A stretch of 64,000 nt of DNA from Harmothoe impar (lineage: Eukaryota > Annelida > Polychaeta > Phyllodocida > Polynoidae): contig OX381707.1 in the NCBI GenBank assembly GCA_947462335.1, positions 59,182,073 to 59,246,072 of the forward strand, written 5' to 3'. Every line of letters starts with the position of its first letter. The first letter of the stretch is position 1. Position numbers and translations under genes: made by a program. Under the pieces are notes generated by a model, which saw nothing but the letters and a program-made list of their open reading frames with translations, made no database searches and had not been told where the DNA came from. Positions 14,011 to 25,476 of the stretch are shown piece by piece.

Positions 14011-17000
14011 CCATCAAGGGCCCCGTGTATACATGTCTATAGAGGTTAGAGTGGTGCTACACTGGGTCCCTGACCTGTGATGGCCCAGACACAAGTGTGC
14101 CGTCCTACTGTCACTCCCCCTGGTGGTGAAGCTGTGCAAACATTTGCCCCATTACGTCTGGGCAGACAACAAGGCCATCCTCTCACATAGGGCTTCCCAA
14201 CCTATCACCCACTCCTCCCACCCATACCATGCCTACCCACCCTTACCCTTACCCATGCCCCAACCCATCCCACCCTCCCTGCCCCCTCCCTGTCCATACA
14301 GTGCCCTGTCAGGTCTCCTGAGGGTACTGTATTACTATTTCATGTTGACTGTCATGATGCATTTTTCCTGTTATGTAATCTGATCTCCTTGAACCAGCCT
14401 TATATAAGGCCACATCAAATGGGTAGCGGAATGAGATTTGTCCAATATTCATGGTGTTAGATCTTATTTGTAACACTATCGCCAGGTCGCTAACCCTCCA
14501 GCATTTGCATCGGATACAATTCCACATATATGCCTAGGTATATAGCAAAGTTATCGATATGATTACTCCGGACACTCTATATTATATTTTTTCACATGCA
14601 AGTAATGCATACACCTCATGTATTATAAATACATTAGAAAAGGTGTCGAGGTAATGACCCAGGAAATGATTTGGGCGGCACAAAATATCACATAATAAAA
14701 TCCTACATGTAGCCCAAGTGTAGAACTGCTGCACTGCGTAAAGAAGGAAATGCTTCTGCAGCCTGAAGGAGTTTCCATCGTTTAATGGCATTAACCCCAA
14801 GTATATCATTTTAAGTAGAAGGCATAATATGAGGCACTAGTGGAAGCAAGGTATTTTAGAAATATAGCAATCCTAATTGGCAGTCATCGTATGTAATGAT
14901 TATGTTAATGCCATAATGATTATTCAGCTGTCCTTTCTTAAAGCTATAGCATCGAGATTACCAAGCCATCATTATTTGTGCAGTCATATATAAAATATAT
15001 ATCACACTAAATGTTAATTATTCTAAGCAAGTGAAGTGCAATATATATTGCCACATTCCCATAGCTGTTCACCAGTTTATTTCTATTTACAACATATTTA
15101 TAATATCAAATATCATTTTTCAAATTTGACCTAAAGAAGTATTTACCTTCCGAAAATATATACCCTATCAACTGAGGTCAGGTAGAGTGATATATGTTTA
15201 TAGTTTATCTCCTCAGCATATGGGGCAGAACGGTACAGGTTCAACTGGCAGGTATACAAACATCTACCAATTTAACAACCAGATACTATAATCTAACGTG
15301 ACTATCTATGAACATACAGCATTATTCTAACATTATCCAATAGCAAAACTAGCGATAGCCATGATGCAAAACAATTCATTTGTCATCATATACTCAAGGT
15401 ATCACTAAAATAAAGTTTTTCATGATAGTATTTACACAGGCATGTGAATACGTGTGCTAAATACGTTTTTACATTCCACACATCAATTTACATATGGAGT
15501 AGATTGATTTAGCGATTACAGTCATACAAAACTGTGTTCAGATAGAAATTATATTCCTATTCAAGTCGAACAGAAACCTCAGTGTAGTAAAATGCCTATA
15601 GAATCTAGTGTCAACATAGATACCCATCCCTGTCACACTATCACCTCCCACTGTGACACTACTGTCACTTGGTGTCACTTGGCCCCTGAATAGGGATGCA
15701 ATGGTGCTCAATCCTTTTTAGAGTGCCTCATTTGTTACCTGTACACACTGGGGGGTAGGGGGTGAGAGGGGTCAGGTAGACAGTTACAGGTGGGTGGAGA
15801 CCAGGTATCTTTCTAATGTCAGCCCAAGGGTAGGGGAGGAAAGGGTAACACTGGTGAGGGGAGAGGGGAGGGGTTAAGCTTACAGATCGCTTCCCTGGTA
15901 CATGGTTACAACACTACTAAATACTTGAGTTAAGTTTCCATTAGGGCATGTACGGGAAGGTGCATATATCACTATATATCTCTATACTTGAAAATGTGGC
16001 TGGGCCACAGGTGCATATATCCACTGTTAGCAGTAACAGTAAATCAAAACTCCTATGGAAGGTATATTCCCAGCTATCAAAACTCGTAGTTAATCACGTC
16101 ATCTCTACATCTTTTCTCAATAGATATTTACTACATTTGGTTACGTCGTATTCTTAGCCTCATGATGTCCTATATGCAAATGGTTTAGACATCATTCTTC
16201 AGACATATTTTCAATGTAACATAACAATATTAATATGACCTGCTTTGAAAGATTTGAAAGACATCAGGAAGATGTGATATAAAGATGTAAGTAAGTGGAA
16301 TAACTGTAACATTGTGTGAGGTGGGTATATTCTAAAATCATCTTAATTGTGGTATAAATTTATTTCATAAATAAGATGCCAGATGCATACACATTTTAGA
16401 CATCATGAAAAGACATGTATCTAACGTCTGCCCTACACCTAGAGTCAGACTTCTCCATCAGAAGTAGCTAACACCAAAGGCAATTGATTTAATCAGCATA
16501 TTTTGCCTGTAGACATCACCAATATTCCTGCAGAGACTTAGCACATTGATCCTAGCACAGTGGCCAAGATGCGATGTCAGCTCATGGTCAATCTATGGGA
16601 TTTGAATAGATTTAGCGACCACAGAAAAGGTGTCCTCATGTTAATCTCCTGGTTCTCCCATTAACAATTGTTCTATAGAAACAAAAATAACAGATCATAC
16701 ATGCCAGGCAAAAAGTTATTCAAGTTTCATCTTCTATGTAAATTAATTGTGTTGAATAGATACTAGTCTATGGTCAAACTACTGCCAATGTAGATTGTGT
16801 TCTGTTGATATTGGCAGAGGGAGTCATCTTGTGTCAAAAGTGTGAACTATTTGAGAGCTAAAGAACAGATGTCTTATAGTGAAACTGCTATGTACAAGGA
16901 TTTACTCCCTTGAGACGTCATGATCAGGTCATTTTCACGTATCAATGTGAATATGACCAGTAAAATTATGTGCTTTTTACATAAGGTGCTAGCTGGGTTA

Positions 17001-17199
17001 CAAAGAGTTTTAACATCTGCACAGCTATGGGCTATCCATGTTGTACAGCCCTGTGCATGAATTAACCTTTCGTACTAAAAGTAATATACTCAGAAACTGT
17101 GCATACAAAAATTGTATTCTGAGTGCCCTCAATATCTCCGGATAATTAACCTGAGAGAATGGGTGGTATCCTCTTACCATCCCATTGTGTATACCACGC
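14011..17199. other. Gene-less stretch with a C-rich low-complexity patch
   Basis: A CCCA/CCCT-rich low-complexity run lies at about 14,190-14,310 and creates a proline-rich spurious frame. A purine-rich GGGGTGAGAGGGG patch lies at 15,745-15,875. The rest is AT-rich. I recognise no exon, RNA gene or complete mobile element. Confidence 0.45.
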
Positions 17200-17653
17200 T
17201 ACACTGCAAAGGTTGAAAGGGTTAGTCAGTACAGACTATCCTAGGTTCGTCATATGTGTGTTAGTCACAATGGCAAAGTTATATTCAAAAATGACTAAGG
17301 AGTCAGTCAGTATAATGGCTAACCTAGGTTCATCATTGATGTGTTGTATTTGTATACTACTAGTTGGTGCCACCTGTAAGATACTATGATGACCACCCAG
17401 TGGCTCCCCCTGGAAATTTAAAAACTAAGACAATAATAACTTACCTAGGTTGGTCGTATAGGGAGCCAAAAATGACTAACTAGGTTAGGTACTGGTGACT
17501 GAGAGATTGGTCGTATGGGGAGCCTAGGAACACACTCAGAAAGGTCAGCGTCATTTTCGCTAAAACCACTCTCACCTGCCCATACAGGCACTGTCTGACT
17601 TTCAGGTGAGAGTTTTAGGGACAATGACTTTTCTGAGTGTGAATATCAGTGTA
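17200..17653 (+). mobile_element. TACACTGA-ended DNA element (family TE-A), interrupted
   Basis: The element runs from TACACTGCAAAGG to GAATATCAGTGTA. The ends are inverted repeats, probably with a TA target. Its body is the reverse complement of 22,262-22,635; both contain the motifs CTAGGTTGGTCGTATAGGG and CCCAGTGGCTCCCCCTGG (diverged). It is split near its right end by a second, palindromic element (17,531-17,641). There is no transposase ORF, so it is non-autonomous. Confidence 0.75.
17531..17641. mobile_element. Palindromic MITE CACACTCAG...CTGAGTGTG nested in TE-A
   Basis: The perfect end pair CACACTCAG/CTGAGTGTG brackets an imperfect long hairpin: CATTTTCGCTAAAACCACTC pairs with GAGAGTTTTAGGGACAATG. 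The uninterrupted TE-A copy at 22,262 reads CTAGGAATATCAGTGTA on its own strand. Here the same sequence is split as CTAGGAA / element / AATATCAGTGTA, giving a 2-3 bp target duplication. It is the same family as the perfect hairpin at 20,017-20,128. Confidence 0.8.
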
Positions 17654-17670
17654 ATCCCCTCATATGACAG

Positions 17671-17938
17671 TACACTCAAAAAATAAACTTGTCTCCAGAC
17701 TCTTCCAAGTGGCGGTCATAAAATAAACGAGTCAAAAACTTGTCTAAGTGACAAGGAAGCGGGTCTTCTAGCTGGAGATAGAGGACCCACTTGGCATGTA
17801 CCAGTCCATAACCTGACATTTGCCAGCTCCAGATTCTATTTGTGGAATGGTAACCTGATAGGTTAGACAACTTTTGACTCGTTCATTTTATGATAGTCAC
17901 TTCAACGAGTCTGGAGACAAATTTACTTTTTCAGTGTA
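17671..17938. mobile_element. MITE TACACTCAAAAAATAAAC (family TE-B), complete copy
   Basis: The left end TACACTCAAAAAATAAACTT with TGTCTCCAGACTC is the inverted partner of GAGTCTGGAGACAAATTTAC and TTTTTCAGTGTA at the right end, over about 32 bp. Subterminal inverted repeats around GACTCGTT and TCATAAAAT are also present. The length is 268 bp with no ORF. A right-truncated copy lies at 43,082. Confidence 0.8.
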
Positions 17939-18240
17939 GTTAACCTGGTGTCCACAATGCGTGGTGGTTCACAATGCATTTTGCGGAGTATAATAATTCA
18001 AAGTGTATCAGATTACTATTTCTTACTGGGCTCTTCTTGAAACATGAATCCATCTTTTCAATAACTTTCAGTTGCACGAGCACTTCTGAATGGGCAACAC
18101 AAATAGGAACAATCATTATGAGTTTTTAGATTTTAATAACAAGCCTGCAGTGAACATGTACGTCCAAATTGAATTTCTTACTGAGATGGCAATTTCTACG
18201 TTTTGAAGTGATTCTTCCTGTCAGTTCGGTCATCCCCTTA
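17939..18240. other. Gene-less stretch, nothing recognised
   Basis: No supported feature. The sequence is AT-rich with short chance frames only. Confidence 0.4.
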
Positions 18241-18261
18241 TAATTCACTGCTGGGAGGAAT

Positions 18262-18346
18262 CCATATGAAGGTCCATTAAGTCCATACTGAGAGTCCATA
18301 CAAATGTCCATGAAGCCCATTAAGCCCATTAAGTCCATACAAATGA
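18262..18346. repeat. GTCCATTAAG minisatellite
   Basis: About seven degenerate copies of a 10-16 base unit (GTCCATTAAG, GTCCATACAAAT, GCCCATTAAG) occur in succession. They create glycine/leucine-rich repetitive frames on the minus strand that should not be taken for a protein. Confidence 0.7.
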
Positions 18347-19597
18347 AGGTAATACTGGAACAGTATCAGTATGACCTGGTTATAAATGTATGAAGTAATG
18401 TGCTGATGTGTTGTGATATTAAACCAGCTTAATACCCTTGATGCTATGTTTACACCGCTATTGGTCATTGACCTTTTAGCGGAGTACCACCGACCAATGC
18501 TAGACAAAACACGTAGAAAAAGGAGACAGCCATACAACCTTTCAGCCCTGCACCACCCTATGATCCACCCCATCAGTTCCCTTTTTAGTGGGTAGCAAAT
18601 GACCGTCTAACCCACGATACCAAAATGTAGCGGAAACAATACATTGACCTTCTAGCCACCTCACTATAGTTAGTGTTACTTTTTTTCAATTTATTTGCCT
18701 TTTTTCCTCACTTAATGATTTTCTATGGTGCAATTCTGGTCCCAGGGCTACTATACAAACAACCATTCTCTACAGAATTTTACAGGACCGTGGGGAAATG
18801 GGTTGGAAATTGCATTCACTCTGGCTGTCAGTCTGAAATTACTTGCTGCATCCATTTTCCTATAGTTTCCCCGACATTGTTCGTGGTGTTATACACTGCC
18901 ACTATTCATGGTTATTACCCTTGATGTTATCCGCTGGGCTTTTGTTTTAGAAAATAAAAAGTGTGAAAAAAGATAATCACTTGTGGCTGTTTTCCCATTT
19001 CAATTCTTTCATCCTCCGACAACTACTGTGATGATTATAGTTTTATCTGTTTTAATCATTGACATTTAGTTGGTCTTTACTTGTTGAATATTACTGATTG
19101 CCTATTCTATCGTATACCCTCCTGTATAGCATTATGGCCCATGTATATTAAGAGACACAATACTCAGCTATATGCTATTAAACATTAATCAGCTAAGGGG
19201 CAGAGCGGAGGGGGTTGGGGTCAGAGAATAGATTGCACCTAAGACATATAGCACATCAATGTCACTGACCCAGAACAAAGTTGGGAGTCTGTTGTGTACT
19301 GAAGGTAGTTGGGATGTTGGCTCTAGCATTGTCAGACACGGGCCTGGATCCTGATCTGCCCTGAGGCGACAGCTCTGACCCATGACATTTAAGCCTGAGA
19401 ACACTACTTGCCCTATACAAGTTAGCAGTAGCGGATCCTTCAAGTTGTATAGGAAATTGGCAGATTTAAGGATTTTCTCTACAAGGGTATAGGATTATGG
19501 GTTACCCCCTCCTCCCCCCCCCCACACGCACACACATTCCCATTTTCTACTATATTAAGTTTATTTGAAATAGCAAGAAGGCCACTGACATTCAGGG
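18347..19597. other. Gene-less stretch
   Basis: There is a short direct repeat (TACCCTTGATG at 18,431 and again near 18,916) and a C-rich run at about 19,507-19,530. No exon or RNA gene is recognised. Confidence 0.4.
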
Positions 19598-19753
19598 GGG
19601 CTTCCATAAAGTATGTACGCACGAAGGGGGGTTGGGGGGTCTATTTTCTGAAAATCTCTGCGTACATAAACCCTTTGTTTTGATGCTACAAGACCTTTAG
19701 GGGGTGGGGTCAATTTCTGGGGAATATGTGCGTACATATTTATGGCAGACCCC
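19598..19753. mobile_element. MITE-like element, GGGGCTTCCATAAAGTATG ends
   Basis: CCATAAAGTATGTACGCAC near 19,606 is the inverted partner of GTGCGTACATATTTATGG near 19,727, and G-runs on the left pair with CAGACCCC on the right. The interior is G-rich, and GCGTACAT occurs three times. About 155 bp, no ORF. Inferred to be a short inverted-repeat element. Confidence 0.6.
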
Positions 19754-20016
19754 TTGATAAATCGCGATTTGAGTTACACTTACGGACCTATATTATAATG
19801 TGTCTGCAATCTGCCAACCAAAGTGTCTCTTTCTGTAAGGGAGTTTCTAAATGGGTAGACCAACATGAACCTTATCATCCGTATTGGCCACAGGTAGTAT
19901 GCATGACAATGTATAACACTGTAAGACGACGAACACTTTAATATGTGGCACCCTATATATGCCTGCCTGTGTCAGTTTCAGCTGCAAGTAACCTGAGCCG
20001 CTATATGGCAAAACCT

Positions 20017-20128
20017 ACACCCTCAGAAAAGTGAGAGTCATTGTCGCTAAAACTACCCTCACCTGAGAGTGCCTGACTCTCAGGTGAGGGTAGTTTTAGC
20101 GACAATGACTCTCACTTTTATGTGTGTG
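20017..20128. mobile_element. Perfect-hairpin MITE (44-bp arms, 5-nt loop)
   Basis: 20,027-20,070 and 20,076-20,119 are exact reverse complements over 44 bases, separated by GCCTG. The outer bases (CACCCTCAG left, TGTGTGTG right) resemble, but no longer match, the CACACTCAG termini of the sibling copy at 17,531. A transcript of either strand would fold into a miRNA-precursor-sized stem. The lack of mismatches suggests a recent insertion or arm homogenisation. Confidence 0.85.
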
Positions 20129-20796
20129 TATGTCACGCAAGGCCTGGGCAGATCTGGCCTTGGCCTTTCACTGGATTGCGAGGATAGTACATCAGTTTTA
20201 CGGTTAGACATAATTGAATTCTCAAAAACATATGGCACATGTGCCATGCGCACTAAAGGAGTTAAGCAAGTTAAACCTCAAGTCAATTGGGCTCTTTGAA
20301 CTGCAAAGAAAATCCGTCAAAATAACGAAGATTCACTTGCCAGACTTTCACCGTACAAATAACGGTCACTGTTGTATCGAAGTGTGTTTCACTGTAAAAT
20401 AACCAGTGTATCACAGATATTCAAAGTAAAATTGTTAGTTTTTCCATTGCCCCACTTGAATAGAGCGGTTCAGACTGTTGAGGCATTAAAGAAGCCACAG
20501 GTAATGTTTTCTTTCTGGCCCTATAGGATCGTGTTGCTCATTCCTCCAGATGAAATAACTCCCTGACCTGATCTGAGTATCTGATGTTTAACATTTAAAA
20601 GCCCACACTTCTCAGTTTCTGTACAACAGCATTGTGTTTCTCTCATTCCGTTTTTGACACCCAGTCCTAAGACGTGTCTGTAACTGCATCCCTCCTTCAG
20701 GGTCTCAGCTTACTTCTCATGTTATACTTGATGTGCAGATGTGGAATCCATGAACCAGCACGGAGAACCCTTCCTGCTTGTCTACCCACATGGAGC
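20129..20796. other. Gene-less stretch, nothing recognised
   Basis: Several short open frames occur without family resemblance or convincing splice context. No supported feature. Confidence 0.4.
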
Positions 20797-20890
20797 CCCA
20801 GTGGATACAACATTCAGTTCAACGTTCAATCAACGTTGAATAAATGTTGAATCAGTTGTCAATGTTCATTCAATATTCCGTGCCCACTAG
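20797..20890. mobile_element. Short CCCAGTGG...CCCACTAG element
   Basis: The ends CCCAGTGG and CCCACTAG are near inverted repeats. The interior is made of CAACGTTGAAT-type words in both orientations. It is a 94-bp relative of the larger element at 44,357-45,185, which has the same ends and the same TTCAACGTTGA-rich interior. Confidence 0.6.
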
Positions 20891-21785
20891 ATCAAACTGA
20901 CCGAACCCTTGGCGTATGGACTATATGATAACACATACTGTTTGATCATACATGAGGCTGGGACCGACTTGGCATAATGATATCAGCACTAAAAGGACAA
21001 TGTAATCTGCTGAAAAGTGAGCAATCCCTTGGGAGAAAAAATATGTTTTGGGGTTTAACACATTATTCCTCACTTCTGATGTAGGAGCCACAAGTACTGC
21101 TCCAAAGCCAACAGAAAAGGTGGGGAGGAGCACACTGCAGAGCCTAATTGTAGAGGTTGTTTAATTCATGGATGACCCACATAATATGATATATTATGCA
21201 TCTTTATGGCATAATCAAATGATGAGCAAGACATCCACAGCAGAGTCCATCTTATGAAAGCATAATTTGCATTATGAATTATACCTTGCTCTCAATATCT
21301 AAGATACCTAAGTAGATGTGGAATTCATGAAGCCCAATTATGATTGCACCCATTCTCAGGCGAGCCAGAATCCATTATAATTATAAATAATGGGGTTGTC
21401 TTTCATGTGATAACCCTAGATCAAATACAAAATCTAAGGGGTAGAATTGGGACCTGCTCATACAATATCATAAACACCATAAATCAGCAGTCAATCTATA
21501 CACACATCCTCTATATAGTATCAATGATGGCTATTTATTTATCAGAGTTGGGCGGAACTAATAGACCAAGAACACGAAAGATAATCCTATCTCTATGCTA
21601 GTGTATCTAGATAGAACCCTATCAGGCTGACCCCTCACATTCAGGGTGGTGTCACGTGACTGATGAATGGTGTGGACTCCCAGCAGTCTTTGCTTATCAC
21701 TGGGGTCCGTTCCACAATGAGTAAAGAAACAAATACCCTGATCAAAAATCAATAGTGTAGGCATTCAATTCATTATTGATCATAC
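20891..21785. other. Gene-less stretch, nothing recognised
   Basis: AT-rich with short chance frames. I see no supported feature. The last four bases (ATAC) are the target duplication of the LTR that follows. Confidence 0.4.
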
Positions 21786-22260
21786 TGTAGGGGCATGATA
21801 TTACATATTAATGTCATACACGGTATTTCCGGGTAACGTCTGTTTACTCGGCTTCTCTACCTGGAGCTAGTCCACACAGTTCCCGGGAGAGGGCGCAGGT
21901 CCTCTCCAGGTTACCGTGTGCCGCTCTCAGGTGGGCTGCCGACCCACCCACCTGGCCACGTGACCTAAGAGCCAGTGATTATATAAGACCCGTGTGTTTT
22001 ACCTGGAAGGTAGTCAGTGCAGGCCCGACTGACGATAGACTTCACTATGTCCAACCGTGCGGACAGAGTTGTATACTAAGACTATACTGACTGTTTCCTA
22101 TATCCATAGAGAAACCTGATTACCTGTGTGTATTGATTTCACACCGATCGTTCCCTTGTTGAGGAACCGAAGTTGTTTTTGTAATAAAGACTGATATTCT
22201 CGCACCTGGAAACTGCCGTTCTTGTTGTTCCTTAAACTAGAATAACTACGAACCACCACA
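21786..22260 (+). mobile_element. Solo LTR of a retrotransposon
   Basis: The 475-bp block starts TGTAGGGG and ends ACCACCACA, so it has canonical TG...CA ends. It is flanked on both sides by ATAC (21,782-21,785 and 22,261-22,264), a 4-bp target duplication. Inside, in LTR order, are a TATA-like ATTATATAAG near 21,978 and a polyadenylation signal AATAAAG near 22,182. No internal domain or second LTR adjoins it, so it is a solo LTR left by recombination. The superfamily is uncertain; 4-5 bp duplications fit Ty3/Gypsy or Bel. Confidence 0.75.
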
Positions 22261-22261
22261 A

Positions 22262-22635
22262 TACACTGATATTCCTAGGCTCCCTATACGCCCAACCTCT
22301 CAGTCACTATTACCTAACCTATATAGTCATTTTTTGGCGCCCTATACAACCAACCTAGGTAAGTTATTATTGTCAGGTTAGTCAGTACTGACCAACCCAC
22401 CTTAGTTTTTTAATTTCCAGGGGGAGCTACTGAGTGGTCATGATAGTATCATACAGGTGGCACCAACTAGTGGTATACAAACACAACACACCAATGATGA
22501 ACCTACGTTAGCCACTACTGACGGACCCCTCAGTCATTTTTGAATATAACTTTGCGATTATGACTAACACACATAATGATGAACCTAGGATAGTCTGTAC
22601 TGACTAACCCTTTCAACTTATGGATTTTCAGTGTA
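22262..22635 (-). mobile_element. TE-A DNA element, uninterrupted copy
   Basis: The ends TACACTGATATTCC and GGATTTTCAGTGTA are inverted repeats. The 374-bp body is the reverse complement of 17,200-17,653 minus its nested insertion. There is no ORF. Its left end abuts the solo LTR, which appears to have inserted next to or into its terminus. Confidence 0.75.
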
Positions 22636-22648
22636 TATAGAAAAGTGT

Positions 22649-22735
22649 GTAGTGAATGACAACGGACTTTTTATTAGTTACGTTATCGGGTACTTGTATA
22701 CTTGATATTTGGGTTCAAATCCCGATCACTATTGA
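22649..22735 (+). pseudogene. Possible tRNA-like remnant (B box and T arm)
   Basis: TTGGG-TTCAAAT-CCCGA near 22,709 forms a five-pair T arm with a seven-base loop and a good B box (GGTTCAAATCC). TCACTAT follows it and could pair with GTAGTGA at 22,649. The D arm and anticodon arm are not convincing, and the span is about 87 bases. This could be a decayed tRNA or a tRNA-derived SINE head. Confidence 0.3.
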
Positions 22736-23222
22736 TTTATAATTTCTTGTGCAACAGGCCCCAGGGTATACATAGCTCGATCAGTATCTAATAGGTCTGG
22801 GCGGCAGCCATACAGCCAGCATCATTGACCACCCATGACCCCTGGTGTACCGTATAAGTGTACCACTTTGACATACAACCCCTAAAGCTGCTAGTAAATG
22901 ATCCATCCGAAGCTAAGGCCAAATAAATTACAGCCTTTGTTTTGTTGTGAAGATGATGAAACTTCCCCCAGACAGGATATCTGTTCAGGACAACTGCTTG
23001 TTGCATGAATAGCATAGGACACTGGGATATATTAGCTGACTATCTAATATACAAGTTTAGAAGCCATGGATGATGATGACTGTATTTTGATATGACATAT
23101 AAATCCTCATGGGCTGATCCTGCTGGCCTGAGGTATCTCCTATATATATGGGCAAAGTGGGGCCATATCATTGGAGGGGAAATCTATTTATTACCGCAGA
23201 ATATAACAGGATATGGCATCCC
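22736..23222. other. Gene-less stretch, nothing recognised
   Basis: No supported feature; short chance frames only. Confidence 0.4.
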
Positions 23223-23392
23223 TATCTCTCAAACATGTTTATCATATACAGTATTATGTATGGTGATATCTCTTTCGTAGAAATTGAACAGGAAAAAAGA
23301 AGACACCATCGAAGATGGTATCTCTCAAACATATTTATCATGTATAACATAATATAGTGTATCAGATTCTCTTTCGCAGAAATTGAAAGGAT
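23223..23392 (+). repeat. Direct tandem duplication, ~96-bp offset
   Basis: TATCTCTCAAACAT.TTTATCAT at 23,223 recurs at 23,319, and CTCTTTCG.AGAAATTGAA at about 23,270 recurs at about 23,370. These are two diverged copies of a unit of about 96 bp. Confidence 0.65.
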
Positions 23393-23929
23393 ATATCATC
23401 AGCTAGTCTAGCAACTCAATCCCCGACTGACGTTTCCTATTCCAAACTTTATACAGTGTCTGATGAGTTGGTGGTGGGGGACTTTAGTCTAGCAACCAGG
23501 TGAGAATGGATTGGTGGCGTGTGGTGGATGAGGATATAATGTACGGTGGGTGAGGTAACCAGACATGCACCACCCTCCCCAGCCTGATATTGATTGCTTC
23601 ATGCTAGGCATCCATGAGGCATCACTGTATAGACGTTGCAGGCAGCGACCACCGGAACGTGTATTCCGCCAAAACTGGGTTCGCCATTGCCTAGCGTCAT
23701 GTGACAGTGATCGATCAATGGCTCATCGCGGGGAGATATTCTATATGTTTTTGATATCGCTATATGTATATATTGCATTTCCTGTGACAATTTTATCAAA
23801 TTTGATAGAATTCCAGTTGAAAAACTCCACATGAGGATCTCATTAGTAGAATAATATATGCAACTATAAGGCAGCCTATATGTAGCCTATAGGAAGTCTC
23901 CCACTCAAACTAATAGAAAAAACTGCAAC
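23393..23929. other. Gene-less stretch, nothing recognised
   Basis: Open frames on both strands overlap at 23,565-23,834 but show no recognisable family and no splice context. No supported feature. Confidence 0.4.
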
Positions 23930-24510
23930 TTCATTTTCCATTGTATTGCTAGACACTATTAGCAAGACCCCATCCCTGTGATTGAAAGAAACGCAGGAAG
24001 GGAGAGGCAGAAATAATGAGGCCACCAAGGGATGGGGTCATAGAGGGTAGAAAGATGACATGCATGCATCAGTCGTCAGATGTTGTGCTGCAACCAGCAG
24101 GAGTCTAGTGAAGCTGTACATGTAACATCCCTACAGGGGATTCCTCATATAGACCCAATCACCATAGGGCACATCATGGCACAATATAACAGCCACAGAG
24201 GGGGAGGGGGAAGGGGGGGGTGGGTGCTGCACCCTGCTAATGGATTAGTACTGTGCAGAGATTATGCCCATGGGTTTGGCATACTCACATTAGACTTGCC
24301 AAATTTATGTTACGATGTCTAAATATCATGAACGGTCAGAATGCTTACAGACCGTGTCTGACCTGTTGTTTGCAGTACACAAGACACAAAACAAATAAGG
24401 CATTATGGTTATATTAAATTTGTCCACGTTTCGCAATGACTTTAAAATAAAACATTGTTGGAGTTTATAACCATGATCATATTATCCAGTTAAACATGAT
24501 TTTAACTTCA
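23930..24510 (+). repeat. Segmental duplication C, unit 1
   Basis: Aligns in the same orientation with 26,930-27,610. Shared blocks include AGATGACATGCATGCATC.GTC (AGATGGCATGTATGCATGC in the partner), ACAGGGGATTCCTCATA versus AAAGGGGATTACCCATA, and AAAATAAAACATTGTTGG. A G-rich run (24,195-24,220) is unique to this copy. Confidence 0.6.
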
Positions 24511-25476
24511 CCAACGGTTCAAAAGAAATGTTCACGAAAGAAGCGATTTATATCAATGAGAGGCTCAGTGAAAGGTCTGTCAATTGGAACATTCTCGAAT
24601 ATTTCAAATCCGTTGTATTTCAAGATTTCTAAGTGAAATCTAAATCTTATTTCTTATTTAAGAAACCAAAAAACAGGTCAAGCCCCATGTTCTATTTTCT
24701 TGGTAATCAAGTAGGTCCTGTGATAGTTAACATGTTTAGCCCCAATAAAGCATGGTAATTGGAAATTAATGTTTCATTCAATCTCCCAGGAGACAGGGGA
24801 TCCGAGACTTCCCTGATAAAATGCAAATAATAAATTATTTGGCTCGCAGAATGGAGAATATTAAAAGAAATATCAAGGCCGTTAAAGATCTAACAATCAA
24901 CAAGATCTTACATGAGAGGATTGTGAGAATCAAAATGCTAATATGGATTGGGGAAATAAAACTGGCTTGCTTATCATTCATATGAACTACAGGCTTAGGA
25001 AAATGTGTCCTCTAAGAGTATTAACCATTCTCAAAAAAGGAAGAGCTTCATAAGAAATGCTATTATAGAACGACCCACATTCATAAGTATCCAGTAGTTC
25101 TACCTGAATAGAGAATAAAATTTAAAAAATGTCTCCATCTCTTCTCACCAATAACAATTAGAGAGTTTGCGTGTATTTCAATTTAAAAAAACTTGTTACA
25201 TGTTTGCAACGTCTAGCCCATTCTTTACAGGTTCACGTTGCCGAGCACCTCGTGATGTTAAACTTAAGACTTCGAAGGTCTAAAGGTCTAATATGAAAAG
25301 GTGTATATCAAATTTCTGATGCATGACGTAAAGGAAATGAAAAGAGGAGAATGCCTGTAAAGATACAGGTCTAAAGTAACAGTAAGTGCTGAACATGACA
25401 CCCCAGGAAGACGTTAGTCTCGAATCCAGGTGATAATGGATCGGTGCATGCAGGTCCCAGTATATAATGCACTGTG
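24511..25476. other. Gene-less stretch, nothing recognised
   Basis: Strongly AT-rich to about 25,250. No exon, RNA gene or repeat is supported. Confidence 0.4.

Noticed and set aside
18126..18573. Frames with GLNGLNGLHG-type repeats
   Set aside because: Translation of the GTCCATTAAG minisatellite, not a repeat protein.
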